DNA of 64,000 nucleotides from Bolinopsis microptera (Eukaryota; Ctenophora; Tentaculata; Lobata; Bolinopsidae), in assembly GCF_026151205.1 (NCBI RefSeq), contig NC_087073.1:8469411-8533410 (forward strand). The letters run 5' to 3'. The position numbers and the translations under genes are program-made. Under the pieces are notes generated by a model that was not told the DNA's origin, made no database searches, and saw only the letters and a list, made by a program, of their open reading frames with translations. Below are positions 12,101 through 20,274 of this stretch, piece by piece (positions within the stretch are counted from its first letter, which is position 1; the number at the start of each line of letters is the position of its first letter).

Positions 12101-14823
12101 TGATAGCGGCCTGTTTGTTCAGCATAGGACCAGTCGAGGGAGTACCACGTAACATGTCAGGCAGAGTTATTCTAGCAATGTGGTGGTTCATGATCCTCAT
12201 CGTAACGGCTATGTACACTGCCAATTTGGCAGCCTTCTTGACAGTGACACGGATGGAGAACGGTATAAACTCAATAGTTGACTTGATTAGTCAGGACAAG
12301 GTGAAGTGGGGGACGGTTAACGGAACAAACGCCCAGATCCTCCTACAAGCTGCTAAAGCCCCTGATCTGGTCGAGGTCTACAAGAAGATGGTAAGTTGAC
12401 GTAGTCTCATAACGGTTCATCTTTTATACGATTGGTTAAATTGCCACTGTTCACTGCTCAACACAAACATTGAAAATATTATATGGAATAAAGTAAGTTA
12501 AATAAAAACAATCATGGTACCTTGATTTGAGAGATGGGTTAGGTGTTGAGGAGACAACATCATCAGTCATCTTTTTATTTCTGTCGAATCTGCATAGGAG
12601 CATATTCGCGACAGCAGCGTCTTCTCCTGAAAACAAATAAAATCTTAGCATCTAAACAAATACAAAATATCTTTAAAGATCCCCTTATAAAGATTTCTCA
12701 TATCAGCAAACAGTCAACTCGGTAGAAGAAGGATTCGAGAAAGCCAGGAACGAGGAATATATATTTTTCTACGGTGGCGCGATTGTAGCGTTCGAGGCGA
12801 ACACTCAGCCTTGTAACCTGCAGATTATTGGCGAACGGCTCTTCTCTTTCGGGTACGTTAACTTTTAAAAGTAATTATAGTACTAGTACTACATACACGT
12901 GACTAGAATCTACACTAAACTCCAATTTTCCACGTCCATACTGATTTATATCATTCGAATTCGAAATTACTATTCTTAAGAACAACTATTATAATCCCCT
13001 AGCCTTGGTCAGTAATAACACGGTTTACAATTTTATAGCTTAAAATAAAATTCCACGTTCTAATTTGCCAATCCTGCAGGTACGCGTTTGGGTTCCCACC
13101 CCAGTCGCCCTACCTAGAAACATTTAACTCTGCTCTGCTGAACCTGAGTGGCAGGAATGAGCTAGACGCTTTGTGGAAAAAGTGGAGTAAGGGAGATTGT
13201 GCTCAGAAAGGGAAGAAATCCTCCTCGTCTTCCTTAAACCTGGCTAATATCTACGGGCTGTGTTACACTTTCTTTGTGGTTATAGCAGTGTCTGGAGTCA
13301 TCCTCATTGGGGAGATATTGTATGAGAGTATTATGGATGTCAAGAGATTTAAAACGGTGAGCAAATTATCTTACTCCGGTCTGTCTATTAAAAGTGGGAA
13401 TTTTACTTATCGATAAGACGGCGACGGAAGTTGCGGTAAACACCGATTATGTCGATAATGAAAAGATAAATGCGCCAGTAAACACTAAGAAAATGACGGT
13501 AACTAAATCCTTACTCCAGACGTTCTTGAACGCGCTAAAGTACAGACTGGTTTACATATGGAAGAGACCAGAATACCAGATACTAAAAGATAACGACGGT
13601 GGTTCCAAGAGCCCAAAGTCAGAAGAGAGGGGGGATATTACATCCTACCTGCCGTCTGCTGTGGAATGTGACGCTAAACCTAAATCTATCAAATCCGAGG
13701 ACCTGTCTTTCCAGTTTCTACCCATCAGTATCGGACACGGCCAGGTAATCAATCATAATTGTAGGTTTTTTTCCAGAGGCAGAATTTCTTGCAAACATAG
13801 TTTGCTTTTAGTTTGGTTGGACTTTTTAACAGTTTCACATTGTTCAAACTATAATTTCGATAACAATTCTTTTTTACCTTGCTTACTTGTGAAATGTGTG
13901 TTTAACAGACTTTATAATTCCCGATCTTGTTGAGCCACGTTGAGTTTAACTGGTATGTAACGCGTTTATTTCAGAAACAGAGGCACCCCGACACAAATGT
14001 ACCATCCATACAAGATCAGGAAAAACTCATCCCGGTACGTCGCCCAGCTGAATTAGAATAAGCATTTTAAAATATGATAACCACTTATATTGACCGATAT
14101 TATAGTTGTTGAGAATGAGTCGCGCTAAAATAGTCATTAAACTGCAAATTCACAGATTGGCTGAGCGATAAGTTACTAACTGCTAAATACCTAAATACAA
14201 AATTGTAGAGGAGAATAATTTTCCACTTGACGATACATATTGAAACGTCTGAACTAAAATTTCCCAATTAGGTTCCAGGACACGAGTACAGACCCAACGG
14301 GTTCTCAGTCAGCCAGAAGTCCAGTAGTATGGACCGTCAGCCGAGTCTTAAAGAAGCTCTGCTGAAGCAACAAGCTATGCTGAACGACCCTCTTCTCAAC
14401 ACCAAGGAACCACACATCTCGTACGTTTCCAACAAGCTCCACCCCTACCACTCCCTCCCCCTCACCTTCTCCTCTCCAGCTGACAGCGACAACTCAAAGA
14501 CAGGCAGCATGCCCAGATCAGTGCACAAGTACCGGGGCAGGCACCCCAAACACTCCTCCAGAAGTCCATCCGTTAAAAACGACCACCCCCAGCATAGGTA
14601 CGAGGACCTCTTTGACCGAACCCTAGAAAGGATGACATCTCACAGTCACACCAACGGGGACGGTGCGTCCGAGAGGAGCAGTAAGGCAAAGAGAACCGCT
14701 CCCCTCCTCAAGGGGGCTTCTCTCTCCACCAGGTCTCCCAGTCCCATGTACAGCTCTCAGGAGAATGTTATGAGTGACACTGATGAGCTGAGGACGGAGA
14801 GTGATGTCTCTCCCCCGCCTTGA
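198..14823 (+). CDS. Ionotropic glutamate receptor, C-terminal two thirds (5' end outside window)
   Basis: Ligand-gated cation channel subunit of the plasma membrane. Coding exons read as 198-325, 507-670, 11603-11823, 12071-12390, 12707-12852, 13080-13356, 13418-13744, 13975-14034 and 14272-14823; phases agree at every junction and the stop is TGA at 14821-14823. The first two exons give the end of the S1 ligand-binding lobe, with the conserved Arg in ARESAIDFTMPF. Exon 3 carries M1 (YAILAFALLMVLLIWLY) and a Cys-rich loop; exon 4 carries the pore loop after SLWMIAACLFSIG and M3 with MYTANLAAFLTV; exons 5-6 carry S2 with its conserved Cys pair (QPCNL, KGDC) and M4. A roughly 310-residue cytoplasmic tail rich in Ser, Pro and Lys follows. 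The S1 exon and the M1 exon are separated by a 10.9-kb intron holding antisense genes. The 13357-13417 intron is only 61 nt and is the least certain. Subfamily (AMPA/kainate-like, NMDA-like or invertebrate-specific) cannot be fixed from this fragment. Confidence 0.93.
671..1201. other. Start of the 10.9-kb iGluR intron; 3' flank of PAN gene A1
   Basis: No gene seen. The stretch from about 850 to 1200 is repeated at about 7315-7723 in front of the second A gene's 3' end, so it belongs to the duplicated PAN cassette. It ends in a TA-rich run and a block just downstream of the PAN stop that is shared by all four PAN genes of the cluster and probably contains their 3' UTR. Confidence 0.7.
1202..2515 (-). 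CDS. Secreted PAN/Apple protein A1 with triplicated six-Cys domain and Thr-Pro-rich repeat
   Basis: 437 aa, one exon as seen. Residues 1-19 form a signal peptide (MRTTVFLLFIIALGGVACG), followed by a short Lys/Gly-rich stretch. Next come three nearly identical 68-residue units, each with six cysteines (starting EQDACKKPSSSF, ending CPPLC); at DNA level they are 204-bp tandem repeats. Then about 14 heptads of VTEPPK(V/E) type, a likely O-glycosylated stalk, and a C-terminal PAN/Apple-like domain with the spacing CVTKCEGLELC and NRCYVK, ending in DFVPKA. PAN domains bind proteins or sugars; the ligand here is unknown. The gene lies antisense in the iGluR intron and is a paralogue of the gene at 7724-8611, which has one six-Cys unit and a different stalk. 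The six-Cys unit is not a family I recognise. Function could be extracellular matrix, mucus or defence; the sequence does not decide. Confidence 0.85.
   Translation of the reverse strand: MRTTVFLLFIIALGGVACGKKEKAGGKKEQDACKKPSSSFIKKCLEEGYVPTDLSEAMLEGCTIEAKTMAKRAAKKCAQLEKDVSSCPPLCLNKPDEQDACKKPSSSFIKKCLEEGYVPTDLSEAMLEGCTIEAKTMAKRAAKKCAQLEKDVSSCPPLCLNKPDEQDACKKPSSSFIKKCLEEGYVPTDLSEAMLEGCTIEAKTMDKRTAKKCAKLEKDVSSCPPLCEAPKEVTEPPKVVTEPPKVVTEPPKEVTEPPKEVTEPPKVVTEPPKVVTEPPKEVTEPPKVVTEPPKEVTEPPQVVTEPPKVVTEPPKEVTEPAKVVTEPPKVVTAAPTEPPKICTKPTVNSCRYFNKVLPGAQLSPGYYNSLANFQACVTKCEGLELCRAIVFIPNINRCYVKGDAYLPVAPETRDRNPSSLEMSCLEAECIEDFVPKA
1515..1832 (-). repeat. 21-bp coding minisatellite (VTEPPK V/E heptads) in PAN gene A1
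   Basis: About 14 tandem copies of a 21-bp unit, in frame with the gene, alternating Val and Glu at one position. The same unit is present in fewer copies and interrupted by AAPT and LPPKE variants in the paralogue at about 8025-8255. Length change by slippage would keep frame. Confidence 0.9.
1833..2440 (-). repeat. Three 204-bp tandem coding repeats in PAN gene A1
   Basis: The block beginning AAGAGGAGGGCAACTGC on the plus strand recurs at a spacing of 204 bp, at about 1838, 2042 and 2246. The two units nearer the N-terminus are essentially identical; the one next to the stalk has a few changes (DKRT for AKRA, AKLE for AQLE). Recent in-frame unit duplication. Confidence 0.92.
2516..3150. 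other. 5' flank of PAN gene A1
   Basis: No gene recognised. Much of this stretch (to about 2950) matches the flank at 8612-9030 upstream of the second A gene, so it is part of the duplicated cassette and likely holds the promoter. No convincing core promoter could be singled out by eye. Confidence 0.5.
3195..3515. repeat. Tandem repeat, unit about 115 bp
   Basis: About two and a half copies of a unit containing ACAGAGGTGTTAAAATG, AACTCTCTGCTCCCC and TATCCTCTTTGTAACC. A related partial array in the same orientation lies at about 4040-4135, so the two arrays flank the FLYWCH fragment. Confidence 0.8.
3524..3710. repeat. TAGTGCGACAC-type repeat cluster
   Basis: About two copies of an 85-bp unit in which GTAGTGCGACACGTAC and its near reverse complement (CGACACTGTCGCACTACAGT) alternate. 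High CpG density compared with the neighbouring DNA. Could be a sub-terminal repeat of a DNA transposon, given the adjacent FLYWCH fragment. Confidence 0.7.
3793..4002 (-). pseudogene. FLYWCH-type zinc-finger fragment, probable transposon remnant
   Basis: From an ATG at 4000-4002 the frame reads about 69 residues with the FLYWCH layout: an aromatic-rich start (GYRYCLDKKR), then KWRCTDKTCSGRLNL, and no clear final His. FLYWCH fingers in invertebrate genomes are commonly the DNA-binding part of Mutator-like (MULE) transposases, but no transposase domain follows here. The frame extends upstream through repeat sequence to 4137, which I read as chance. It sits between two arrays of the 115-bp repeat and next to the TAGTGCGACAC repeats. 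A short host zinc-finger gene is possible but less likely. Confidence 0.6.
4287..4499 (-). pseudogene. Non-LTR retrotransposon C-terminal fragment
   Basis: 70 codons with the Cys-His motif seen after the reverse transcriptase of many LINEs (CPHCLMEEETMNHFIGQCP) followed by a short Phe/Ile-rich end (GFIQATKRF). No RT domain is attached, so this is a 5'-truncated remnant inside the iGluR intron. Confidence 0.65.
4617..4674. repeat. 58-bp perfect palindrome
   Basis: AAAAAGACAAAATGAGATCA followed by a short TA-rich centre and its exact reverse complement. The left arm is part of the normal 3' flank of the PAN genes (also at about 7638 and 9037); only this copy has the inverted second arm, so it is a local inverted duplication. 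Confidence 0.9.
4755..5375 (-). CDS. Secreted PAN/Apple protein B1
   Basis: 206 aa. Signal peptide MKATVFFMLVVVGLGVVAG, then one six-Cys unit (SCKRLTSLFQFKCLKKGYV to CLPFC) homologous to the repeated unit of the A proteins, a very short Thr/Pro linker (EATEPPKITSQPPK), and a PAN-like domain with CVKFCRVMKKCRAIVFFP and SKCYVK. The C-terminus DFVPKA is shared with the A proteins. It is nearly identical to B2 (9120-9740), differing at scattered residues. Together with A1 it forms the two-gene cassette duplicated in this intron. A MITE sits just upstream at 5459-6056, in DNA that is uninterrupted in the B2 copy. Extracellular binding protein of unknown ligand. Confidence 0.85.
   Translation of the reverse strand: MKATVFFMLVVVGLGVVAGEKKEKISCKRLTSLFQFKCLKKGYVTKIKGWEKCTYEEKVLPPRILNKCAEVEEQVSSCLPFCRNQLTDLSFTEATEPPKITSQPPKTCTKPQIETCTKYDRLFPGAVLPGGTYTSLPSLSACVKFCRVMKKCRAIVFFPKLSKCYVKSDAYKPVSPIPKNYGPINPSSVEMSCLEAECLEDFVPKA
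5459..6056. mobile_element. MITE with TA target duplication
   Basis: Ends are inverted repeats (CCTTAAAAGACATATTTAT and ATAAATATGTCTTGTAAGG) flanked by TA on both sides. The homologous flank of the B2 gene (about 9805-9815, TTATTTAAGTAATATT) is the empty site with a single TA. Inside are two direct copies of a CGGACCGCCAAAATTTCGGT block and one copy of a three-hairpin short repeat. No transposase frame. Confidence 0.85.
5796..5880 (+). repeat. Short structured repeat (three hairpins), copy 1
   Basis: Starts TTAACGGGTGATACTCGTAA (hairpin), then GACGAG-TCCAA-CTCGTC (perfect six-bp stem) and GTAGGTT-GTA-AACCTAC (perfect seven-bp stem). Related copies lie at 34782-34867 and 38431-38517. Confidence 0.75.
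6057..6924. other. Intronic DNA with repeat fragments
   Basis: No gene. About 6130-6600 is repeated at about 9895-10620 downstream of the second cassette. 6550-6598 is one arm of the palindrome found complete at 10572-10663. 6785-6841 forms a hairpin with 16-bp arms (TTTGCGATGATGTGAA and its complement). Confidence 0.65.
6925..7308 (+). pseudogene. LINE reverse transcriptase fragment
   Basis: Encodes the N-terminal part of a non-LTR reverse transcriptase domain: EVVQAVETLK, a frame break, then NGKAVGLDCLLNEQLKSA, SPLHKKG and NRAIAIGSNLGKLF, the usual RT blocks 1-2. It lacks the catalytic YADD block and stops abruptly where PAN cassette flank begins at about 7310. Dead copy marking the left edge of the second cassette. 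Confidence 0.8.
7724..8611 (-). CDS. Secreted PAN/Apple protein A2
   Basis: 295 aa paralogue of A1. Signal peptide MRTTVFLLFIIALGVVACG, three copies of a GGKKEKA-type Lys/Gly hexapeptide-like run, a single six-Cys unit (EQDACKRPSSSFRRKC to CPPVC), a shorter Thr/Pro stalk containing two AAPT interruptions, and a PAN-like domain (CVTKCKGLALC, NRCYVK) ending DFVPKA. Compared with A1 it lacks two six-Cys units and about half of the stalk heptads, while signal peptide and PAN domain are strongly conserved. Antisense in the iGluR intron; shares 5' and 3' flanks with A1, so expression control is probably shared too. Confidence 0.85.
   Translation of the reverse strand: MRTTVFLLFIIALGVVACGKNKEAGSKKEKAGGKKEKAGGKKEQDACKRPSSSFRRKCLKGGYVPTDLSEAMLEGCTIKAKTMAKRTAKKCAQLEKDVSSCPPVCLNIPDVTEPYSTEPPKVTKPAKEVTLPPKVVTEPPKVVTEPPKEVTEPPKVVTEPPKVVTAAPTLPPKEVTEPPKVVTEPPKVVTAAPTEPPKICTKPTVNSCTYPNKVLGGAQLSPGYYNTLANFQACVTKCKGLALCRAIVFMPKINRCYVKSGAYLAAAPDTLGRNPSSLEMSCLEAECMEDFVPKA
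8612..9119. other. Spacer between PAN genes A2 and B2
   Basis: No gene. 8612-9000 matches the A1 upstream flank at about 2516-2910; 9000-9119 matches the PAN 3' flank. In the first cassette this spacer is much longer (2516-4754) because repeats and transposon pieces were inserted. Confidence 0.7.
9120..9740 (-). CDS. Secreted PAN/Apple protein B2
   Basis: 206 aa, almost the same as B1 with a handful of substitutions (for example KTTSQPP for KITSQPP, VLKKC for VMKKC, RSYGP for KNYGP). Signal peptide, one six-Cys unit, short Thr/Pro linker and PAN-like domain in that order. Frame and all cysteines are kept, so both B copies look functional. Its upstream flank has the uninterrupted target site of the MITE that lies upstream of B1. 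Confidence 0.85.
   Translation of the reverse strand: MKATVFFMLVVVGLGVVAGGKKEKISCKRLTSLFQFKCLKKGYVTKIKGWEKCTYEEKVLPPRILNKCAEVEEQVSSCLPFCRNQPTDLSFTEATEPPKTTSQPPKTCTKPQIETCTKYNRLFPGAVLPGGTYTSLPSLSACVKFCRVLKKCRAIVFFPKLSKCYVKSDAYKPVSPIPRSYGPINPSSIEMSCLEAECLEDFVPKA
9741..11602. other. Right part of the iGluR intron
   Basis: No gene recognised. 9840-10620 repeats DNA from 6070-6600. A block with TGGTGATTCACGCC and AGCGACACTCATTTCGATGA occurs at about 6147, 9911 and 11219. A palindrome lies at 10572-10663. Confidence 0.65.
10572..10663. repeat. Large imperfect palindrome, arms about 45 bp
   Basis: Left arm CGCGATCGGGCAGTATCCAG to GTTCGCGAACA; right arm is its near-exact reverse complement, ending CTGCCCGCGATCG. 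The centre is itself a palindrome (TGTTCGCGAACA). A lone left arm lies at 6550-6598. Confidence 0.88.
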
Positions 14824-17199
14824 GCATGGGGGTAAACCCCGCTCAGGTAGGGGTGTGTCTCCCCTCCTTACGGGGCACGGTTACTGCTATAAGCATGGAC
14901 TGCATCTTATCTATTCAGATATTACATACTGCTGGTCGATATTGTCTCACCTATTAATTTACCCTAGCTCTCTTCTGTACCCCTAATTTGGTTCCGAACA
15001 CTAAACTTTCACCGTGGCTTTGACTCACGACCGTGGTCACAAACTACCTTGCTAAACGGATATGGATTGATTTTTGAACTGAATTTGTCATTGTATGATT
15101 GGACGCATAGTATTTGATGTAGCGTACGTGCACCATCACTTTAACAATCTGGAATGGTTATCAAAGACTGATTTCAAGTGGAATTTTCCGACATGAGTTT
15201 CGTAACAGACGAATCTATTGGTTCAATATTAGGTTAATTGTCTTTCACAGCTTATAAGTAAGAGGTGCAGGTTTTGAGTTTTATTGCAAAAAATCAAACT
15301 ACAGACTTTTTAACTATATGCGGTGCACATTGTACTTGATATCCAAAAACTTACCGAATTTTATGTTTTTATGATAAAATCATAGTTTTTAATCAACATG
15401 ACAGCTTTTTAATACCGAACGTAGAGGAAACCAAATCCAAATTTAACTCTTCAAAGTTCATACCTTAAATCTTCAGAAGAATGACATTACAGACATGAAT
15501 ATTTTACTCAAAGTATATTGCACATAACTTATTACTTATTACATATTGCAGTCAATCTTGCTTTGCTCATAAAATAGGTCATTCTGAGCTCCTCCTTTTA
15601 CCTCGGGATTGCCATGATGACTGTGCAGTCTCGGCACATGGTATGATGTTAGGTAGAACTGGAAGGAGACGTCATCTCAAAACTAGAAGCGATTATGAAG
15701 ATGGCATCGTTAGTCTAACAAATTAGTGCAGACAATTTTGGCAGTAATCAGTCTAACAAACACATAACATAACGATAGGAGAGTCGTTTGTATTGGATGA
15801 TTTCCATCACAAACAAAACCGATTACGGACAGCAGATTTGGTAAAACTTAGTCAAACTTTCCAAAAATGTTTAAGAGATCTAAAAACGGTAATCGTTAAA
15901 CACTATGTAAGTTACCATTGGTTACTGTTAGCAAAATGTAATAGAAGTAGCTCCGAAAGTTGAATAAGAAGAATTTGAATAAAGTGCTATTAATTGGTTA
16001 ATTTAGTACCTTTAGTGGGTCTCATTTAATCATTAGCTCTAATTAAAGAACCTCTCACCCTCTCAAAAAACTTCGTTTGGAGATATTCCTTATTACGCTC
16101 TAAGTTATTAATTTTCCTTGTGTTTGAATCCTGTCACTTTTTAACTGTTTTTAGTCTTTGTTATTTTCGGCCGATTTCTGCACTTTTACACTGGGTCATC
16201 ATTTATAATTTCTGGGATTGAGACGACTTGTATCAGCATTTAAAGAAGAGTTTGCTTGTCTGACTTACTTCATTAGACACTTCTGGTCAAGAACTGAACA
16301 AGAACCACATTCGAAAACTGGAACATCTGAATGACTCCGCAACCCAGGAATCAACTACTCAGTTATTATCGCTCAATAATCGGTTTGGTATCGACGTTAC
16401 ATACTTTATTATATTTTTTAAAAAAGCTGATTTTAGAAACCAGGGAATTAAAGTTACCCTCCTAAGGCTAACATTAAATCGCTGATTTTATTTATATATA
16501 TCACTTTTAGTTTTTTTTTTTACTTTCTTTTCCTTCAAAACATTTCAGTACATTGTGCAGAAAGTTGGAGATGAAGCCGTAGTACGTACATGTAGCATTG
16601 CACTGGATCGAACTTGCAGAGTGTGGTTTCCTCCAGTCTGCGCCGCGCAGATCGACTGGAGGAGATTGCACTGTGAAGGCTCCGGTGTAATGTGATATGT
16701 ATGTACTACAGCTTTACAAATTTTGGAAGCATGTAGGGATATATATCTGATACCAATCGTATATACTAAAAATACTCTAGCACAATTGTAACTGCAGTTT
16801 TACAGAACTCTAAATGCTTAATGAACACTCTTGCAGGTACCACCCGTATTCACACTCAGACCTGAGTTTAGTCATTTTCCGATACGAGATTTGGGACGGG
16901 TTCTATAAACAAACAAACAAACAAACATTAATTGCAGTACATAGACATTTTTCGATAATGTTTAAATACATCAATTACTAGAGGCAAGAGTTTCAAAAAA
17001 GAAAGCGATTAAATCTTGTAAAATTGTTAAATCTTTAAAAATCTATGTCTAATGTTTATTACTTGCTCCCCTCACGCAGTTTAGAGACAGAATCACAAAT
17101 TGAGTAACACGGCAAAAATAATTGCACTTGCCTTGGATTCTATAACAAATCTAAAACATTAGACACTCTCAATTCTCCACCTTCTGCACCAACCGCAAT
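14824..17199. other. iGluR 3' region and intergenic DNA
   Basis: The first part is presumably the iGluR 3' UTR. No further coding exon was recognised on either strand. A hairpin-forming stretch lies at 16579-16709, and a (CAAA)-type run at about 16908-16925. Confidence 0.5.
16579..16709. repeat. Imperfect hairpin, arms about 60 nt
   Basis: GTAGTACGTACAT at the left pairs with ATGTATGTACTAC at the right, and TCCTCCAGTCTGCGC pairs with GCGCAGATCGACTGGAGGA around a GC-rich turn, with mismatches between. It may be a fold-back MITE remnant; a structured RNA is possible but unsupported. Confidence 0.5.
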
Positions 17200-17535
17200 T
17201 TAACAGGAACCCTGGAGACAGCACATCTCCATAGCAAAAGGATACCGGCCCAGTTTGTCAGGAACGGCAGGTTTGTAACCTTGCTCCTTTACCACGCATC
17301 TCTGTGTCCGGGGTTTATACACCACAGCTCTACATCCCACCAACTCGTACCGGCACAAGTCCAAACATGCCCCAAAAGAAGAGATGTCACTCCGGGAACC
17401 AGACATGCGGGCTCCAGGCAGGTTTCTGTTGATCAGGGTACACTTCCTCATCAGTTCCACCAGATCCTCTTCTGGGATTGACAAGGTCGGGGTTACCATG
17501 AGGGTTGCGCTTAGTAGTAGGATAACGAGATTCAT
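17200..17535 (-). CDS. Small secreted PAN-domain protein
   Basis: 111 aa. Signal peptide MNLVILLLSATLMVTPTLS followed by a single PAN/Apple-like domain: CTLINRNLPGARMSG, then FGACLDLCRYELVGCRAVVY, QRCVVKEQGYKPAVP and a Cys-rich end MEMCCLQGSC. The domain lines up with the C-terminal domain of the A and B proteins (LPGA, CRA, KPAVP, EMxCL), so it is a diverged family member that lacks the six-Cys unit and stalk. It is outside the iGluR gene, convergent with it. One exon as seen; the start is fixed by the signal peptide. Confidence 0.8.
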   Translation of the reverse strand: MNLVILLLSATLMVTPTLSIPEEDLVELMRKCTLINRNLPGARMSGSRSDISSFGACLDLCRYELVGCRAVVYKPRTQRCVVKEQGYKPAVPDKLGRYPFAMEMCCLQGSC

Positions 17536-18796
17536 CCTTGTAATTTGTTATAACTTAAGTTATGACATTCAGAAATAAAATAAAAATGTAGATTAATGTA
17601 TATTCTTGCGGCTACTTAGAGAGGATCACTGTATAAGTGTTAAGGTGAACACTGAACAGCCAACAGGCAATCCATCCAACAAGAAATGTATGGTATGGTA
17701 CGATGTCGAAAAACTAATTACATTTTAACAAACAGAAACTTCAACCACTGATTCATAGTCTAAAGATATCAACAATTAAGAACATTTTAGTTGCAATCAG
17801 GCAAATCATCAATCGAATCTATAATGAATATTCATTATCCTGGAAATCTAAATGAAAATCGCAGCCTAAGTTCAACTTCAAACAGCAAGATCACAGATTA
17901 CTACTAGACGATATTCCGACAAACATTTGGTTGGTACGTAATATATTAGCCAGCTAATAAAATTATCAATTTTGATATCAGACTGGGCCGGGAATGTCAA
18001 GTATCATATTAATATTATGAATGTGAAAAAGTAGGAAATGTGATACAATGTTCTGGAAATTAGGTTAATGATATCAAGAAGGTTTCTAATCAAGATAGGA
18101 GGGTTAATTTTCTTAAACATTAAATTAAGGATTTTTCACGAAAACGTACTACCTTTAAATCCAGTGAGCTGCATGATTGGACCACTGACCCAATACCGAT
18201 AATTAAGTTAGGGACATTATTTAAATGATAACGGTAAAAATATGCGCTAATACAAAATTCCGCAGAGGTGGATATCAAAAGGAGGTTAACTGGTATGTGA
18301 TCGTGCAAGATAATGTTATATAAACATAATTAGACGTCAACGTGTAAATGATTTGGTTGAAATTAAATTTATGTCGGCAACCAATGAATAACTCGTGTGT
18401 GTGCACATCGGTTAAAATGCACCGCTCGAATTATCTGAGTCAGTCGAATCGAGCGTCACCTTAGTTGGGTTTAAAGAAATGTCTGAAACTTGAAACCAGC
18501 TTCACACAATCAAGTGTTAACGGTTGACGTTACCGGGTTCCCCCCCCCCCCTCCCCTCCCTCAGTAATAACAATTTACGATTATTGCTGTTATAGGTGCT
18601 AAAAGTACGCGAAAGTTATTAACTTTATAGCTCATGTGCACTGCCACTATTTTGTATAGACACGAAATGTTGCTGAAATTTGTGAACATTAGCCGATACT
18701 ATCAACGCTTACCTTGGCCTTAGCAGCAGTGTACCAACCGCAGACACCACGGTATATTCGACTCACAGTATACTTACGCCCCTAACTCCCTAACGT
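17536..18796. other. Intergenic DNA
   Basis: No gene or RNA recognised. A C-rich run (C11 then CT-rich) lies at 18540-18561. Confidence 0.5.
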
Positions 18797-19810
18797 TTAA
18801 GGGGGCATACACCAAATCTGTCCAGACCAAATGACCCCATAGGCAGTTCAGTGACCTTCTAGCGCACCGTTTCCACACCAAAAAAAATTATTTTGAGAAT
18901 ACCCATTTTTGTAATCGAGCATTTCCTAGTTAGGGTGGAATTTTCGGAAAAACACAATTTGTTTCGTGGAGAGGCTATAAGTTAATCATTTCTTGCGGTA
19001 TCGGGTTGAAATTTTGCTCGCCGTCTATTCACATCTATTTCAAGGTGTGTGTAAAATCTTGATATCGTATCTAAAAAGGCTGGTGTGTTATAAATTTTTA
19101 AAGTTAACAAAAGTCAAAAAGTTGAAATTGTCCTTTTCAGACTTATTTTAAACAAAAAGTCAGTCAGGGAAGATCGGATTGATTTGATGGTTGACATAAA
19201 CTTGTTCTCTGAATTCTGGCGCAGTTTTTGATGCTCTCTAAAATGTTTTTCCTCATTTGTGTTCAGATCTATTAGACTTCAAAGCCAAACAACAAATTTG
19301 GGCACATTTTTCGTTTTAAATATTTACTAATTTTTCTAAAATTTTGATAGGAATGTGCTAGTGACTTTTGGAAGGGTGCAAAATAACTGCAACTAGCACA
19401 TTTATATATGAGTTATGAACAACAAAACACCCTAAAATGCTTCCCTTTGAAGTTATTGGAGAAAATGTGATTTTTTGGCTTTGCAGATAAAAAATCACAT
19501 TTTATAACACACCAGCCTTTTTAGATACGATATCAAGATTTTACACACACCTTGAAATAGATGTGAATAGACGGCGAGCAAAATTTCAACCCGATACCGC
19601 AAGAAATGATTAACTTATAGCCTCTCCACGAAACAAATTGTGTTTTTCCGAAAATTCCACTCTAACCAGGAAATGCTCGATTACAAAAATGGGTATTCTC
19701 AAAATATTTTTTTTTGGTGTGGAAACGGTGCGCTAGAAGGTCACTGAACTGCCTATGAGGTCATTTGGTCTGGACGGCACAAACCACTGTTTTGGTGTAT
19801 GCCCCCTTAA
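18797..19810. mobile_element. Fold-back (MITE-like) element with TTAA target duplication
   Basis: The DNA between TTAA at 18797-18800 and TTAA at 19807-19810 has inverted arms of about 300 bp: left arm from GGGGGCATACACC to about 19095, right arm from about 19495 to GGTGTATGCCCCC. The right arm has a small extra segment (GGCACAAACCACTG). The middle, about 400 bp, has no long frame. A TTAA duplication is typical of piggyBac-type elements, which could have moved it in trans. Confidence 0.88.
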
Positions 19811-20091
19811 ACAACTTTCTATCAGATCACGTAAGATCAAATAACTTTACATAATTGCAAAGATGTAAAGAAAAATGATGAAATATAAATATGCATATGA
19901 TATGGTTGTATAAGTCACCTGAATCGAACTTCAACTGTCAGGAGGAGATTTAGGCGAACGGCTGACCTCCAATCGGGTATTCGGGTATAAGCATCACCAA
20001 TTACATTTTATTCCCCCTCTGATAAGATCCTGCTAATTTGGTCGAGCTAGGGAATGTATCCAGTAAATTTTGATGTGAGATTGTAGAAATA

Positions 20092-20274
20092 AGGGGACGT
20101 TCAGATGTTACGTTATCACTTTTTGGCCAATTTGTAACCCCCAGATCCTTCTAGTTCTTCCCTTCGTAATCAGTTTTACACATAGCTATTGTGTTAAAAT
20201 TAAATTACACTAGTGCAATAATTAAAGACCCCTCCCTCTGCCTCCGCGATTACGTAATATTTGAACGACACCTA
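20092..20274. mobile_element. Small MITE, family GGTCGTT, copy 1
   Basis: Ends GGGGACGTTCAGATGTTACG and CGTAATATTTGAACGACACC are inverted repeats. The core GTAATCAGTTTTACACATAG is shared with the copy at 63738-63895. Confidence 0.75.
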
